From: Bacteroidia bacterium
GTDB taxonomy: Bacteria; Bacteroidota; Bacteroidia; Bacteroidales; CAJPTX01
Assembly: GCA_905373475.1 (NCBI GenBank)
Contig: CAJPTC010000005.1
Location: 27,796 to 91,795 of the forward strand
Length of the DNA stretch: 64,000 nucleotides
Direction: 5' to 3'
Positions 50,653 to 59,295 of this stretch are shown here, piece after piece. The translations under genes and the position numbers were made by a program. Under the pieces are notes generated by a model. That model searched no databases. It was not told where the DNA came from and saw only the letters and a program-made list of their open reading frames with translations. Each line of letters opens with the position of its first letter. The stretch's first letter is position 1.

Positions 50653-52727
50653 AGTTGAAACATCTCTTTCGCTTTGCTCTCTTTTCTTTGCTCCTTTCGC
50701 TTCCCGCATATAGCGCAGCGCAAACCAATATAGAACCTTACCTCCTCTATTCCGACACGGTAACCTTCCCGTTTACTAGTGAGTGGCAATATCTGTCGAC
50801 CGATATTTTTCTATTCAATCCCGACAAGTTTGGCGATGTGATTAACGAACTAGACTTTTACGAATATGCGGCGGGAAAGAAACGAAGGAAGAAAAAGAAG
50901 AGTCCGCAGGAGTGGATCGAATACCTCTTCATAACAGCAAGCCTGCGTAACGTTCGTTTTTTCGGCGACGCAGAGGTCACTTATCCCCTGTATCACTTCC
51001 AAGTATCTAGCGACCCCAAAATGGGTTATCAGAGTCTCGCTTCCGACAATATAGACCACGTGCGTGTACTCGATAACCTACCACTTGCCTCTGCCGCCGA
51101 CAACATTGATGCAGAGATACGCGTGCACGCTATAACGGGTAACAACGGCGATATGATACTGCAAATGGTTGCCTCGCAACTCAAGAATATTGCCAAAATT
51201 ACTACGCCCATTGGTGCAGTGATGTCGCTTGTAGGCGAATTTGGCAATCTGCTAGATGCCAACACCAAGAAGCGAGAATACCGCTTCAGTTCTACCATAC
51301 GTCTTTTTGAGCAACGCAATTTTGACAGGCGTCTTCACTCTATCAAAATCTATGAGTTGAAAACTACCAATAGCAAGCATCATGAAATGGCTACTGCGCC
51401 TTTGCGCCAATTTCTTGACACTGTAGGGCTTGGTATGCAGACGCGCGCCTCGTTGCGACGAATTCTGCCTGCACGAGACTATCCGTTGGTGGTAGTTCTC
51501 AATTACAAATCGCAGTACCGAGTGCAGCCTCTTACGGGCGACGAAGTAACCTTTGCCAATATTGAGAAACGGAAACTAAAGGTAGAAAACGATTTCCGCC
51601 AAGGCGTTATTACTCCCGAGACGTATCGGCAGGAGCGCGATTTTGCCGCCTTTCTTACCGTTTTTGCGACTTTCAAGAACCACCTAGAGGTTTACAAATT
51701 GAACTACAGGTCGGGAAATACCGATGCTATTGCAGGGAGTCTTTTTACGCTCATGCAGCACTACCGTGGCTTGGTAAAGAGCTATGCCGAGATGCAGTAT
51801 AAATACAAAGGAAATCGGGCTTTTGCGTCGCTCTTTGCTCCTGAATACCAGCGCATCATAGGTTTCGCCGATCAGTATCTTGCCGACGACTACAACCTGC
51901 GTTCGGTGCAAGAACTTGTGAAAACGCTCGATGTCATCGAACAGGGGCAACAACCTGCCGACGCGTTAGCGCTTGAGAGCACCATAAAACGCTTGCGATT
52001 TAGCGACCACTTTCAACAGGATATGATGAACACGCAGCCCGAAGGTCAGCTCATCCGCGGACAATTGGCGCGTCTGGAAGAGAATTTGTATCGGGTACTG
52101 TTCTTACCGCGGATTGATTCGTTGGCACGTGTGCCTGCTACCAACGAAACGCGCAATGCGCCTCAAAATCTGTTGCGACTTACGCGTGCTACGAGTTGCA
52201 TGCTTTGCCGCGACAGTGCCTACAAGGCCGTTGATAGGTTCAATGCGAAAGTGGAACAGCTGGATCTGAAGCGAGTACTCCTCCGTCGCGATAGTCTGGT
52301 AAATAGCTATTCGCCTTGGGTCTTCTCGCAAGTAGCCACTTTGCAAAGAGTGCGAGAGAACTACAACACCTTTTATGCCCCCGACACGACGAGTAAGGCA
52401 AATGCCTACCTAGCGGCTCAAGTAGAGCAAGCGGAAGCGAACCTCGCGCATTTGCAAGAATTTATGGAGCTAGATCTCCACAATAGGAGCTTAGAAACGG
52501 TACAAACACTCGTAGAACGCCTACAGGTCTACCCTACGCGCTTGGAAGAGAATCTGCGAACACTCCGCGAAATGTCGCCTATACTCTTTGAGGAGCAAAA
52601 GATAGAGAACCCTACACCAAAACCCGCGCCTGAAGTAACGGAAGAGACGGAACAACCCATAGAGACCACTCTCCCCAGTGCCCCTAACAACACAGCAGGG
52701 GAAGAACAACAGGCAACCGCTCAATAA
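50649..52727 (+). CDS. large exported protein of unknown function
   Basis: A 692-residue protein with signal peptide (HLFRFALFSLLLSLPAYSAAQ). Visible features: a basic run near residue 80 (KKRRKKKK), a beta-rich first third (VTYPLYHFQVSSDPKMGY), a hydrophobic helix ITTPIGAVMSLVGEFGNLL, a helical C-terminal half with heptad-like stretches (ANAYLAAQVEQAEANLAHLQEF), a CMLC pair near residue 515 and a low-complexity Pro/Glu/Thr tail. No named family recognised. A partial, decayed copy of its 3' half lies at 53935-54656. Confidence 0.65.
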   Translation: MKLKHLFRFALFSLLLSLPAYSAAQTNIEPYLLYSDTVTFPFTSEWQYLSTDIFLFNPDKFGDVINELDFYEYAAGKKRRKKKKSPQEWIEYLFITASLRNVRFFGDAEVTYPLYHFQVSSDPKMGYQSLASDNIDHVRVLDNLPLASAADNIDAEIRVHAITGNNGDMILQMVASQLKNIAKITTPIGAVMSLVGEFGNLLDANTKKREYRFSSTIRLFEQRNFDRRLHSIKIYELKTTNSKHHEMATAPLRQFLDTVGLGMQTRASLRRILPARDYPLVVVLNYKSQYRVQPLTGDEVTFANIEKRKLKVENDFRQGVITPETYRQERDFAAFLTVFATFKNHLEVYKLNYRSGNTDAIAGSLFTLMQHYRGLVKSYAEMQYKYKGNRAFASLFAPEYQRIIGFADQYLADDYNLRSVQELVKTLDVIEQGQQPADALALESTIKRLRFSDHFQQDMMNTQPEGQLIRGQLARLEENLYRVLFLPRIDSLARVPATNETRNAPQNLLRLTRATSCMLCRDSAYKAVDRFNAKVEQLDLKRVLLRRDSLVNSYSPWVFSQVATLQRVRENYNTFYAPDTTSKANAYLAAQVEQAEANLAHLQEFMELDLHNRSLETVQTLVERLQVYPTRLEENLRTLREMSPILFEEQKIENPTPKPAPEVTEETEQPIETTLPSAPNNTAGEEQQATAQ

Positions 52728-52784
52728 CGTTCTTGTTGGTGTCTGTCAAACCTTTTTCATAAGGGCAAAAAACGAGGCAGAGTT

Positions 52785-52817
52785 CGCACAGAGATTCGCT
52801 CCTGATTGTGCGTTTTT
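52785..52817 (+). terminator. terminator of the 49699-52727 unit
   Basis: CGCACA / TGTGCG arms with inner GAG / CTC, followed by TTTTTG, 58 bp after the stop. Confidence 0.6.
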
Positions 52818-53266
52818 GTATTGCCAAACTTAAACCTTTATACAATCGATGAGCAGAAGTATCTATTTTACCTAACAACAATAATTTATTTTGTATTTCC
52901 TCGCCCAAATCTTATATCTATCCGAACGAAATCTCTTTGGCTATATTTCCTATATTTTGTAACACTTATATTGAAAGTATAATCTGCTTCTCATTGATAA
53001 AATCTTCAAAAGGAACAGATTCTTTTCTGCAAACTCTCATATCAGTTGTTTCTGTAGTGCCAAAAGAATCTTTCTTTAAGGATTCTCCTTTCTCTTTGTG
53101 GACTGCTTCAAACTTTGAACAATCCTCTTTTGTAACTTTCAAAAGAATCAACAGTTTAACACTTTACATAAGCAAATATATTAGAATTGTTGTTAGGCAT
53201 AATTATAGTATATGATATAACCTATCTATTAGATATAGATACAATTTATTTTCTATACCACAATAT

Positions 53267-53298
53267 TTTGTTCTCCTAAAATTAAGATACTATCTTTG
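53267..53298 (+). promoter_or_regulatory. full Bacteroidota promoter (-33 TTTG, N20, -7 TATCTTTG)
   Basis: TTTG at 53267-53270 and TATCTTTG at 53291-53298, 20 bp apart and 26 bp upstream of the ATG at 53325. Confidence 0.75.
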
Positions 53299-53324
53299 TT
53301 CCGTGTTTGTAAAAAAACTTTACC

Positions 53325-53927
53325 ATGGGATATTATATGTTTGCTTATGGGGTAAATACCCCTGAGATCGAAGCTGTTTTTGGCTCTAAAAATGAAGCCC
53401 TACTTGCTGAGGTTCAGAAGAATCAAATCTTTCAAAACTACGCCGAAGGAGACGATAATAACGAAACGACCAAGGCACTTACTGATATCATCATGGGATA
53501 TCCCTTTGATGAGAAAAAAGGATATACGTATGGCTATGCTTTTATTGGGATCTGCGCTACTTTAGGTAGAGAATTGCCTTTTACCGAAGAGTTAAAATTC
53601 TGGTACGAGACCGAACTTATCAACCAAGCACTCATGGAAGACTATAATATAGAGGTAGAAATAGAAAACGAGCTATTCGGGCCTTCTCACTCCTTTCCAC
53701 TACCTCTTATAGAAGACTTTCCGATGATAAGCCTCATTGACCAAGACTGGCTGAAGCATTTGACTTCTCTCTTTGAGAGAGTCCATAAAACAAAGGAAGA
53801 AATAGAAACCATGATAGATGAGGATGACGAAGAAAAAGGATTTGCTTACGAGCATATTATGGGGCTAAAGGAAAATATCGCTTTTTGCCTTAGTAACCAA
53901 TTGGACATGATAGCGTTTTGTCATTGA
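53325..53927 (+). CDS. small acidic cytoplasmic protein, DUF7691-like
   Basis: A 200-residue acidic protein without a signal peptide. The start MGYYMFAYGVNTPEIEAVFGSKNEALLAEV matches the style of DUF7691 proteins, whose function is not established; some small acidic families of this kind are immunity proteins, but no toxin gene is visible beside it. The AT-rich DNA differs from its neighbours. Its 3' end abuts the decayed copy of the upstream gene, so it sits in a rearranged spot, and it has its own complete promoter. Confidence 0.6.
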   Translation: MGYYMFAYGVNTPEIEAVFGSKNEALLAEVQKNQIFQNYAEGDDNNETTKALTDIIMGYPFDEKKGYTYGYAFIGICATLGRELPFTEELKFWYETELINQALMEDYNIEVEIENELFGPSHSFPLPLIEDFPMISLIDQDWLKHLTSLFERVHKTKEEIETMIDEDDEEKGFAYEHIMGLKENIAFCLSNQLDMIAFCH

Positions 53928-53934
53928 CAATCAA

Positions 53935-54656
53935 TACCATCGAGCAAGGGCAACAACCCAAAGGTGCGTTGGCGTTAGAAAATACGCTCTGCTGCCTACG
54001 CTTTAGCGACCATTTCCAGTGCGATATGATAAAAAAACGCAACCTGAGGGACTGCTGATACCTGAGCAAATAGCTCATCTAGAGGTAAAATTATATCACA
54101 CGCTTTTTATATCTCAGATAGATTCGTTATAGCACGCATGGTTGCGCCTCAAGGCGCAACCATGCTACACAGGATCTTTTGCGACTAATCAAGAGCTACT
54201 AGTTGTATACAATGTTGCGACAGTTTGGTGAACAGTTACTCGCCGTGGCTCTTTTCGCAAGTAGCTACCATGCAAAGGTTGCGCGAGAATTATGACCGAC
54301 TCTATGCCTCTGATACTACCAGTAAGGCAAATGCCTACCTGGCGGCTCAAGTAGAGCAAGCGGAAGCGAACCTCGCGCATTTGCAAGAATTTATGGAGCT
54401 AGATCTCCACAATAGGAGCTTAGAAACGGTACAAACACTCGTAGAACGCCTACAGGTCTACCCTACGCGCTTGGAAGAGAATCTGCGAACACTCCGCGAA
54501 ATGTCACCTACACTCTTTGAAGCGCAAGAGATAGAGAGATCTACACCAAAGCCCGAACCTGAAGTAACAGAAGCGACGGAACAACACATAGAGACGACTC
54601 CCCCCAGTGCCCCTAACAACACAGCAGGGGATGAACAACAAGCAACCGCTCAATAA
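53935..54656 (+). pseudogene. decayed partial duplicate of the 50649-52727 gene
   Basis: It matches the last ~265 codons of the upstream gene: TIEQGQQPKGALALENTL, RFSDHFQCDM, then TQPEGLLIPEQIAHLEVKLYHTLF and QIDSL. There is a frameshift at the A7 run 54031-54037, a TAG after IDSL, a deletion of roughly 80 bp and a foreign palindrome at 54136-54165. From about 54225 the frame is open again to the end (NSYSPWLFSQVATMQ ... NNTAGDEQQATAQ). No start or signal peptide remains, so a functional product is unlikely. The 185 bp at 54321-54505 differ from 52392-52576 at one position. Confidence 0.85.
54136..54165. repeat. perfect 13-bp-arm palindrome inside the pseudogene
   Basis: GCATGGTTGCGCC / GGCGCAACCATGC with a TCAA loop. 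It has no counterpart at the same place in the parent gene, so it was inserted or formed during decay. It is similar in style, not in sequence, to the GGGCGAGGC palindromes. Confidence 0.7.
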
Positions 54657-54713
54657 CGTTCTTGGCATATACACATTACACTATCTCATTTTCGAGTTCA
54701 AAAGGAGACTATC

Positions 54714-55235
54714 ATGGAGGCACTAGAAGCAATACTGACACGGCGTTGTGTAAGGAACTTTGCCCCTACACGAATTCCGTCAGAGGAACTTTTAGAAAAA
54801 GTAGCAGAAGCTGGGACATTTGCTCCCTCTGGAATGGGGCGTCAGGCTGGGCTGATAGTAAAACTATACAATCGCGAATACCGCGACCGTTTTGCAGTTC
54901 TCAACGCGCAAATAATGGGAAGCGAAGACGACCCCTTTTACGGTGCGCCACTGCTACTCATTGTATTTGCCGATAAACGACAAGCTACCTATCTCTACGA
55001 TGGAGCTTTGGTGATGGGCAATATGATGCTTGCAGCACACGCTCTCGGCTTAGGTTCGTGCTGGGTGCATCGCGCACGCGAAATCTTTGCCAGCGACGAG
55101 GGAAAGAAATTCATGCAAGACAATGGCATTGAGGACTTCTACGAGGGTATTGGTTTTCTCGCACTTGGTTACCGCGCGGGTGAACCGCGCCAAGCAGCAC
55201 CCCGCAAAGCAGGTTTTATACGCGAGGTGCGTTAA
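54714..55235 (+). CDS. nitroreductase-family flavoprotein
   Basis: A 173-residue FMN-binding oxidoreductase. ILTRRCVRNFAPTRIPSEELLEKVAEAGTFAPSGMGRQ holds the FMN-phosphate RRxxR-like start and the APSG motif; ALVMGNMMLAAHALGLGSCWVHR and FLALGYRAGEPRQAAPRK close the fold. Substrate unknown. ATG 54714 is preceded by AAAGGAG-like sequence. Confidence 0.88.
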   Translation: MEALEAILTRRCVRNFAPTRIPSEELLEKVAEAGTFAPSGMGRQAGLIVKLYNREYRDRFAVLNAQIMGSEDDPFYGAPLLLIVFADKRQATYLYDGALVMGNMMLAAHALGLGSCWVHRAREIFASDEGKKFMQDNGIEDFYEGIGFLALGYRAGEPRQAAPRKAGFIREVR

Positions 55236-55328
55236 GCTGAAAGGCAACCTGAAGTAAAGATGGAGGGTTAGAAGGAATTCTTCCTGCTAGTGCCTTGGTT
55301 GCCATTTTTCTACCATTTTCCCTTTTTG

Positions 55329-55802
55329 TTAAGGGAAGGCTGGAAGGCGAAATTCTCGCTGGATTTGTTCGTACGAAGTGCGAGACACGGTTTTGCGAAA
55401 GGGCATGAGACCATAGTATCCCCTAGCGGAAAACGAGACCTCCCACTTATGCCCATTGCGCCATGTAGCGGCTGCAAACAGGAACCGTAGTTCATCGCTC
55501 TCCGAGCGAAATGTGAGGGCAAGAGAGTTGGTAATTGTCGCTTCCGATTGTTTCGGAAGTACAAGTGGTTCGCGCAACTTGATTTGTGCTATAGGTGAAC
55601 CATCAAGCCACAGTTCGGCTTTTACCTTTTTGATGGTAAGTTTTTTAGGGTTCGGATTCTGGAGCGTTAAGGTGAAACCAATATCGGCGAGGTCGTTCAG
55701 TCGAACATCGGAAACACCAACAATGCTCGGTGCTTCGGGACTAGAACAGCCCCAAAACACCAGAGCAGAAAATACAATCAATAAAATTGCGTAGAGACGC
55801 AT
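55329..55802 (-). CDS. LEA type 2-like lipoprotein
   Basis: A 157-residue protein with lipobox FWGCSS after a short hydrophobic stretch, so it is lipid-anchored. IGFTLTLQNPNPKKLTIKKVKAELWLDGSPIAQIKL is the water-stress/LEA14 pattern (LxNPN). Similar lipoproteins are common in Bacteroidota; the role is not established. Confidence 0.75.
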   Translation of the reverse strand: MRLYAILLIVFSALVFWGCSSPEAPSIVGVSDVRLNDLADIGFTLTLQNPNPKKLTIKKVKAELWLDGSPIAQIKLREPLVLPKQSEATITNSLALTFRSESDELRFLFAAATWRNGHKWEVSFSARGYYGLMPFRKTVSRTSYEQIQREFRLPAFP

Positions 55803-55874
55803 CTTTTGCGGAAACTACGAGATACGAGACGGGGAACAGGCTCTAAAGCTATTGGAAGCCCTAGAAAGCTCCTC

Positions 55875-56639
55875 CTAATCTTCGTTTTCTAACGCTGCCG
55901 CCAGCTCGTCGGTCATCTCGAGGTTATGATAAACGCTCTGTACGTCGTCGTTATCCTCAAATTCGCGAACCAGACGGAATACCTTCAAAGCTTCTTCTAC
56001 AGGGAGCGCCTTATAATCGTTCGGAATACGTTGTAACTCCGCATTCTTTGGTGTGAGCCCTAAGCCTTCAAGGCGTTTTTGCATAGCGCCAAAATCCTCG
56101 AGTGCAGTACGAACGATGATCTCGTCTTCGTCGCGCTCAATGTCTTCAGCGCCTCCTTCAATGAGCTCTAGCTCCAAACTCTCGTCGTTCAGCCCTATCT
56201 TAGCTACATCTTCTGCGCTAAGCGTAAAAACCCCCTTCTGCGCAAAAAGGAAACTGAGCGACCCATTTGTTCCTAACGAGCCGTTTCGTTTGGTGAATAT
56301 CGAACGCACATTGCTCACTGTGCGGTTATTGTTGTCGCTCAAACACTCGATGAAAATCGCAATACCTCCTGGACCATACCCCTCGAAGGTGAGCTCTTGT
56401 AGTGATTCTGGCTCCTTCTCTGCCTTATTGATGGCGCGTTCGATGTTGTCCTTGGGCATATTGATACCCTTGGCGTTGTTTACCGCTACGCGCAGACGCG
56501 GATTGCCGTTGATATCCGATCCGCCCTCTTTTACGGCAATTGTAATTTCTTTCAAAACTCGCGAGAAAGCCTTACTGCGCTTTGCATCTGCTGCGCCTTT
56601 TTTACGCTTAATCGTGGACCATTTATTATGCCCTGACAT
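55875..56639 (-). CDS. YebC/PmpR-family regulatory protein
   Basis: A 254-residue cytoplasmic protein: MSGHNKWSTIKRKKGAADAKRSKAFSR, GNPRLRVAVNNAKGINMPKDNIERAI and YGPGGIAIFIECLSDNNNRT are definitive for the family. Members act as transcription factors or in relief of ribosome stalling at polyprolines. Confidence 0.95.
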   Translation of the reverse strand: MSGHNKWSTIKRKKGAADAKRSKAFSRVLKEITIAVKEGGSDINGNPRLRVAVNNAKGINMPKDNIERAINKAEKEPESLQELTFEGYGPGGIAIFIECLSDNNNRTVSNVRSIFTKRNGSLGTNGSLSFLFAQKGVFTLSAEDVAKIGLNDESLELELIEGGAEDIERDEDEIIVRTALEDFGAMQKRLEGLGLTPKNAELQRIPNDYKALPVEEALKVFRLVREFEDNDDVQSVYHNLEMTDELAAALENED

Positions 56640-56663
56640 CTAAATATATTTTTTTGCACATTG

Positions 56664-56671
56664 CAAAGGTA
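56664..56671 (-). promoter_or_regulatory. -7 box (TACCTTTG) for yebC
   Basis: Exact TAnnTTTG match 24 bp upstream of the ATG at 56639. Confidence 0.5.
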
Positions 56672-56713
56672 GCGAAAGAGCGAGAAACGGAATTCGGGGC
56701 GCATAGCAGGAAT

Positions 56714-56740
56714 GAAAAAGGGCATGCCGTAGCATGCCCT
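56714..56740 (-). terminator. terminator downstream of the exported protein at 56767-57474
   Basis: Perfect stem AGGGCATGC / GCATGCCCT with a 4-base loop, followed on the minus strand by TTTTT. Confidence 0.88.
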
Positions 56741-56766
56741 GAAAATGCTTATTGTGTTGAACTGAG

Positions 56767-57474
56767 TTATTTGGTAGCAAAATCGTAGTCGCGTGCTACC
56801 ATGAAAACCGCATGCTTAGGTAAGTTTAGTTCAGTAGGAAGTGTCTGGTTCTCTTTTACATTCTCTTTTTTACCGTTTGTTGGAGTTTGGTCAGGTTCTG
56901 TCTCCAGACTTACCTGACTCCGCATCCTAGCTGGCGTTTCTGTTTTACCCTCAGGACCTTCGTCTTCCATACCTTCCAGCGAATTCTTTCGTAGTTCTCG
57001 TGATAGAGTACGTTCCTTTTCCGATTTAACTACAGCGATTAGAAAGCATTTTGCCTCGCTCCATTCATTATGCTCTCCCACGAAACGTGAACGGAAATCG
57101 CCTTCGGCTTGTAGGTTTAGAATGTTCTTTTCAGGGTTGTAGCGATAAGAGCCCTTATCTGTTACGACGCAGACATCAAGCCCGTCTCGGCTTTCCTTCA
57201 TGAGATCTCGCACGAAGGGCGAGCCATTTTTCCCGAAGTTGTAGAGAACCGTACTGAGCATATCCAATGTTAAAGAGATCTCGAGCATAGGAGCTTCCGT
57301 CGGTTGGCTGACGAGTTCGCGCAGCGCTTGCGAGGGTGTTTTGGGCTCTTCCTTCCTTACTTCGTGTGTGATGCGCGGCGAGGGAAGTACGTACTGTCTC
57401 ACCACAGAATCCGATTGCGCAAAGCATGCTGCAATGCCCGCAGCCAATGCCAGTGTCATGATTACCTTTTTCAT
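56767..57474 (-). CDS. exported protein of unknown function
   Basis: A 235-residue protein with signal peptide (VIMTLALAAGIAACFA). The middle (LEISLTLDMLSTVLYNFGKNGSPFVRDLM, GSYRYNPEKNILNLQAEGDFRSRF) looks globular; residues about 165-215 are Glu/Lys/Pro-rich and probably disordered. No family recognised. It lies 20 bp after the CapA-like gene and ends the operon before a terminator. Confidence 0.6.
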   Translation of the reverse strand: MKKVIMTLALAAGIAACFAQSDSVVRQYVLPSPRITHEVRKEEPKTPSQALRELVSQPTEAPMLEISLTLDMLSTVLYNFGKNGSPFVRDLMKESRDGLDVCVVTDKGSYRYNPEKNILNLQAEGDFRSRFVGEHNEWSEAKCFLIAVVKSEKERTLSRELRKNSLEGMEDEGPEGKTETPARMRSQVSLETEPDQTPTNGKKENVKENQTLPTELNLPKHAVFMVARDYDFATK

Positions 57475-57494
57475 CTCTTTATCTTTTTCGTTTA

Positions 57495-58727
57495 TTAAAA
57501 CGGCGAAATATCAACTTTCCGTATAATTGGAGAGGGGAGTGCGCGCTGCGTGAACAGCGGGAAGGGGAGTGGTTCGGGGGGAATGAATGGAAGTATTCTG
57601 CGGTGTATTGAGGTTACTTCATTTTTCGTTGCAGCAAGTATCTTTTCGGCGTGTTGGCGGTAGCGTTCGGCGTATGAGTTGCTCTGTAGGGTCTGACCTT
57701 CTATGGGAACTACGCGAAATGCTCGTTTGCCCGCAATTGTAGGGCGGTCTACGTACGTGAGCAAATATTGCGGAATGCGCAGTGCTATGCCCTTGGCGTT
57801 CTTTTCTACTACTGTATGCACGAGCATAGAACCAGCACGTGGGAAGGTTTGCTGTGCCGAGATAAAATTCCCCATTGAGTAGATGCAGAGTTGCCGTAAT
57901 GTACCGTCGGTGTCGTATACTAGGCGTAAGGGTTGTACTACGTGTGGATGATTGCCTACGATGAGTGTTGCCCCGTTTCGTAATAGGAAATCTGCCACTT
58001 TTCGTTGCTCAGCAGATGGCGCATCCTGATACTCAATTCCCCAATGTACGGCTACTACAACAAAATCTGCCACTTTTTTAGCCTTTTTGAGGTCTGCGAG
58101 CATTTGTACAGTATCTATCAGATTGACAATTACGGGGGCGGCGAATGGAATTCCATTTGTACCGTAGGTGTAGGCGAGTAATGCCATCCGTAAGCCGTTC
58201 TTTTCAATGATGCGTGGTGTGAGCGAATCGCGTTCTTCAGCATTACGAAAAGTGCCCGTAAAGGGCATATTGGCTGACTCGAGTTGTTCTATTGTTCGTT
58301 TGATGCCCGCCGTTTTCCGATCGCAGGTGTGGTTGTTGGCAGTGGTCAACGCTGTAAAACCTGCACGCTTTAATGAATAGAGCAGGGTATCTGGCGCACT
58401 GAAGCACGGATAGCCACTATAAGGGCGTCCGCCTAAGGTTAGTTCCAGATTGCCGAGTGTTACGTCGCTTTGTTGCAGATAGGGGGCGATGTAGGCAAAT
58501 GCGGGGTCGTAATCAAATTGATTGAAGCCTCGTTGTGCCGCCTCAATCTGTGGTATATGCTGCATAATATCGCCCGTAAAGGTAAGGCGAAGACAGCGGG
58601 CACTCGTATCTTGCGGAAAGTAATGCGTCCACTGTGCTGCGAGGTTCGTACAGACGAGACTCAGACAGAGTAGTAATGCGAGAGTTGGCTTCGTTCTTGT
58701 GCCTAAGGAATGCGCTCTAGTAACCAT
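57495..58727 (-). CDS. CapA-family metallophosphatase-like protein
   Basis: A 410-residue exported protein (hydrophobic TLALLLCLSLVCTNLAA start). CapA/PgsA motifs: LTFTGDIMQH, VTLGNLELTLGG, ALTTANNHTCDRKTAGI, VVVAVHWGIEYQ and LIVGNHPHVVQPL, giving the metal-binding Asp, Asn and His set. CapA is known from poly-gamma-glutamate capsule systems, but Bacteroidota homologues occur without capB/capC, as here, and their role is unclear. It overlaps the PAP2 gene by 25 bp. Confidence 0.85.
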   Translation of the reverse strand: MVTRAHSLGTRTKPTLALLLCLSLVCTNLAAQWTHYFPQDTSARCLRLTFTGDIMQHIPQIEAAQRGFNQFDYDPAFAYIAPYLQQSDVTLGNLELTLGGRPYSGYPCFSAPDTLLYSLKRAGFTALTTANNHTCDRKTAGIKRTIEQLESANMPFTGTFRNAEERDSLTPRIIEKNGLRMALLAYTYGTNGIPFAAPVIVNLIDTVQMLADLKKAKKVADFVVVAVHWGIEYQDAPSAEQRKVADFLLRNGATLIVGNHPHVVQPLRLVYDTDGTLRQLCIYSMGNFISAQQTFPRAGSMLVHTVVEKNAKGIALRIPQYLLTYVDRPTIAGKRAFRVVPIEGQTLQSNSYAERYRQHAEKILAATKNEVTSIHRRILPFIPPEPLPFPLFTQRALPSPIIRKVDISPF

Positions 58728-59293
58728 TTTTTAGGCTGCAAATAGCGGTGTAGAAGGCGCACAAGTACGAGAACAGTAATACCTATGCCGCTTCCGAGTA
58801 TTGCCCCGCAAAGTACGTCGCCTGGGTAATGTACTCCCATATAGATGCGACTATAGCCTACCAGCAGTGCCCACACCAAAAGTAACCAAGTAAGCCAACG
58901 GCGACGCATAAAAAAGATGCTCAGTACTGCAATGCCAAACATGTTGGCGGCATGTGAGGAGACAAAGCCATAAGCTCCGCCGCAGTGCCCGTTAGGAAGG
59001 TGTACTAACCCAGCAAAGGCAGGGTTGTGGCACGGGCGTAAGCGTTGGAAAATATCCTTAAAACAAAGTACGGAAATACGGTCGGCTAAAAGCACCACGA
59101 GCCCTGCGCAGAGCAAATACCATATTAGTCGGCGTAGCCCCCCGTCGCGATAGGCAAGAAAGGCAAGAAATAAATAGAGCGGTAACCATGTAAGTGGCGC
59201 TGAGCATAGCGTCATAACATAGTCGGCAGGAGTGCAGTGTAAACCGTTGAGAAGGAGAAAGAGTCTTTCGTCTAATGAGATAAGCGCATCCAT
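58703..59293 (-). CDS. PAP2-family membrane phosphatase
   Basis: A 196-residue polytopic protein. The three catalytic motifs are present: KDIFQRLRP, then GFVSSHAAN, then YSRIYMGVHYPGD. Such enzymes dephosphorylate undecaprenyl diphosphate, lipid A or related lipids at the outer face of the inner membrane; which one is not clear. The ATG lies 2 bp from the obgE stop. Confidence 0.88.
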   Translation of the reverse strand: MDALISLDERLFLLLNGLHCTPADYVMTLCSAPLTWLPLYLFLAFLAYRDGGLRRLIWYLLCAGLVVLLADRISVLCFKDIFQRLRPCHNPAFAGLVHLPNGHCGGAYGFVSSHAANMFGIAVLSIFFMRRRWLTWLLLVWALLVGYSRIYMGVHYPGDVLCGAILGSGIGITVLVLVRLLHRYLQPKKWLLERIP

Positions 59294-59295
59294 CT

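Larger units (their letters stand above)
52728..53324. other. 597-bp AT-rich interval
   Basis: It contains a terminator-like hairpin, a promoter for the next gene and a possible 61-codon minus-strand frame (52966-53151, TTG start) that I do not call. The AT content and lack of coding suggest insertion or decay between the original gene and its partial copy. Confidence 0.5.

Noticed and set aside
52966..53151. A 61-codon minus-strand frame with protein-like charged composition and a TATATTTG box upstream
   Set aside because: It needs a TTG start, is short, and lies in decayed AT-rich sequence. It could be a gene remnant, but the evidence is too thin to call.
52937..53215. A 92-codon plus-strand frame in the same gap
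   Set aside because: Low complexity, no family resemblance, and it overlaps the frame above in antisense.
54225..54656. The open 143-codon stretch of the duplicate as a functional gene
   Set aside because: It lacks a signal peptide and promoter, begins with GTG inside a decayed copy, and is better read as the surviving tail of a pseudogene.
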